The notes beneath the pieces were generated by a model. The model had not been told where the DNA came from. It made no database searches and worked only from the letters and a program-made list of their open reading frames with translations. This document shows, one piece after another, positions 63,170-64,000 of a stretch of DNA of 64,000 nucleotides. This stretch comes from Zasmidium citrigriseum (Eukaryota > Ascomycota > Dothideomycetes > Mycosphaerellales > Mycosphaerellaceae), in contig NHNW01000021.1 in the NCBI GenBank assembly GCA_002786025.1, positions 310,001 through 374,000 on the forward strand, in the 5' to 3' direction. Position numbers and translations under genes: made by a program. Position 1 is the stretch's first letter, and each line of letters opens with the position of its first letter.

Positions 63170-64000
63170 CTAAGCGTTTGGCTCATCTGGCTCGTCCGGC
63201 TGGTCGAAGAGGAAGTTGGCCGCGAGCTCTTCGTTCTTGTCACACGCGAAGTAGGCCTGGATCACCATGTCCCGCTCGAAGCCGAGGCGGCAGAGCTAAA
63301 TCACATATTAGCAACGGACGTTCATTACTTCAGGTGGTATGGCATGGACTTACACGCTCGATTGCTTCCCGCTCTTCCTCAGTCACGGAGATCTGCTGAG
63401 CGCCTGGTGGGAGAGCAACATCATCGTCGCCGTCTTCGGTGAGCAGCTGCATGAACTGCTCGGGGTTTTGCTGAATGATCTGGGCGAGCTGTGGGTTGCC
63501 AGCTGCAACCTGCTGAAGGATTGGCTCGAGCATCTGCGGTTGCTGCTGCACGACCTGACGGAGTTGTTGGAATTGTGGGTTGTTGCGAAGGAACTCGAGG
63601 TTAGCGGCAGCACCTCCAGCGCCCTCGTTTCCGCCTTGTGCACCGCCCAAAGCACCAGCACCGGCTCCAGCTCCAGCTCCACCACGAGCTCCACCTGCTT
63701 GTGCGGCTGCCTGCTCGAAGAGATTCACTGGCTCATCGCCAGAAGGTGCTGGAGCCGCAGGAGCAGGAGCAGTTGCCTGTTGACCTTGACCTTGACCTTG
63801 ATTTGACCCCGTCTGAGGCGCTGCGGCCGCTGGACGCTCCTCTTGCTGTGCACTAGCTGGGATCCCATTCAGAAGGTACTCGACTGCACGGTCGGGGTTG
63901 AAGAAAGCGGCGCGCATGGCACGGTCGATCTGATCACGGGGAAAGCCCATGGCCTCCATCCCTGCGATTGCAGCGGCGCGCTGCTCGCCCATGGCGAGAG
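63170..64000 (-). CDS. rad23: UV excision repair protein Rad23 (5' end outside window)
   Basis: Exons (64000+)-63354 and 63295-63170 with a 58-nt intron (TTGCTAAT branch region). It contains UBA1 ([41 protein letters not shown]), an Ala/Gly/Pro-rich linker, the XPC-binding STI1-like domain ([54 protein letters not shown]) and UBA2 ([40 protein letters not shown]), split by the intron at ER-LC. The N-terminal ubiquitin-like domain must lie beyond 64,000. The Met at 63,992 is therefore internal. Rad23 shuttles ubiquitinated proteins to the proteasome and stabilises Rad4/XPC in nucleotide excision repair. Confidence 0.94.

Noticed and set aside
1..64000. tRNA, 5S rRNA and CRISPR arrays
   Set aside because: Reading for A-box/B-box pairs and regularly spaced repeats gave no candidate I could support; a covariance-model scan would be decisive.
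1..64000. Secondary-metabolite or effector gene cluster
   Set aside because: No polyketide synthase, NRPS, terpene cyclase or P450 genes are present; the few secreted-protein genes are dispersed among housekeeping genes.

Overview
The window is nuclear DNA from a filamentous ascomycete (Pezizomycotina). A Dothideomycete is likely but not proven. Evidence: short 47-90 nt GT-AG introns with CTAAC/CTGAC branch points, dense genes on both strands, the Pezizomycotina-type DUF6604 and arylsulfotransferase families, and transposon DNA stripped of CpA/TpG in the manner of repeat-induced point mutation (RIP). I support 24 protein-coding genes (one cut by the right edge), one tentative extra exon, one complete RIP-inactivated hAT transposon and the right end of a related element at the left edge. 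Coordinates were assembled by hand from reading frames and splice signals; every spliced model sums to an intact frame.

Layout. 1-565: right end of a RIP-mutated element. 1.6-10.1 kb, plus strand: RNA polymerase III subunit RPC2, splicing factor SF3b145/Cus1, an RS/RGG-rich protein. 10.4-17.6 kb: a secreted arylsulfotransferase divergent from a secreted SMP-30-like propeller protein, then a DUF6604 protein. 18.1-25.2 kb: a seven-knuckle CNBP/Gis2 protein, an F-box protein with a probable propeller, the CtIP/Sae2 repair protein, a bHLH factor. 26.6-32.5 kb: a secreted I9-type inhibitor with a 14-nt exon, Pcf11, Cog1. 33.9-42.4 kb: an uncharacterised Ser/Pro-rich protein, a secreted cysteine-rich protein with a duplicated module, Rrp36, Rcf2, an AT-hook protein. 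43,207-47,232: the hAT element with its target-site duplication. 48.5-64 kb: Set2, Pop8, Gpi13, a single-pass membrane protein, a large coiled-coil/low-complexity protein, Rad23 (cut at the edge).

Most genes are unrelated housekeeping functions (transcription, splicing, 3'-end formation, RNase P/MRP, ribosome biogenesis, GPI anchors, Golgi tethering, DNA repair, chromatin), so this is a conserved euchromatic segment and not a biosynthetic or effector cluster. The most unusual part is the hAT element: a BED/DUF659/dimerisation transposase relic plus a second, unrecognised gene that recurs in the relic at the left edge, with the terminal ~100 bp spared by RIP and packed with GTCAC/GTGAC motifs. 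The secreted genes at 10.4-14.8, 26.6 and 36.2 kb are the other lineage-variable parts.
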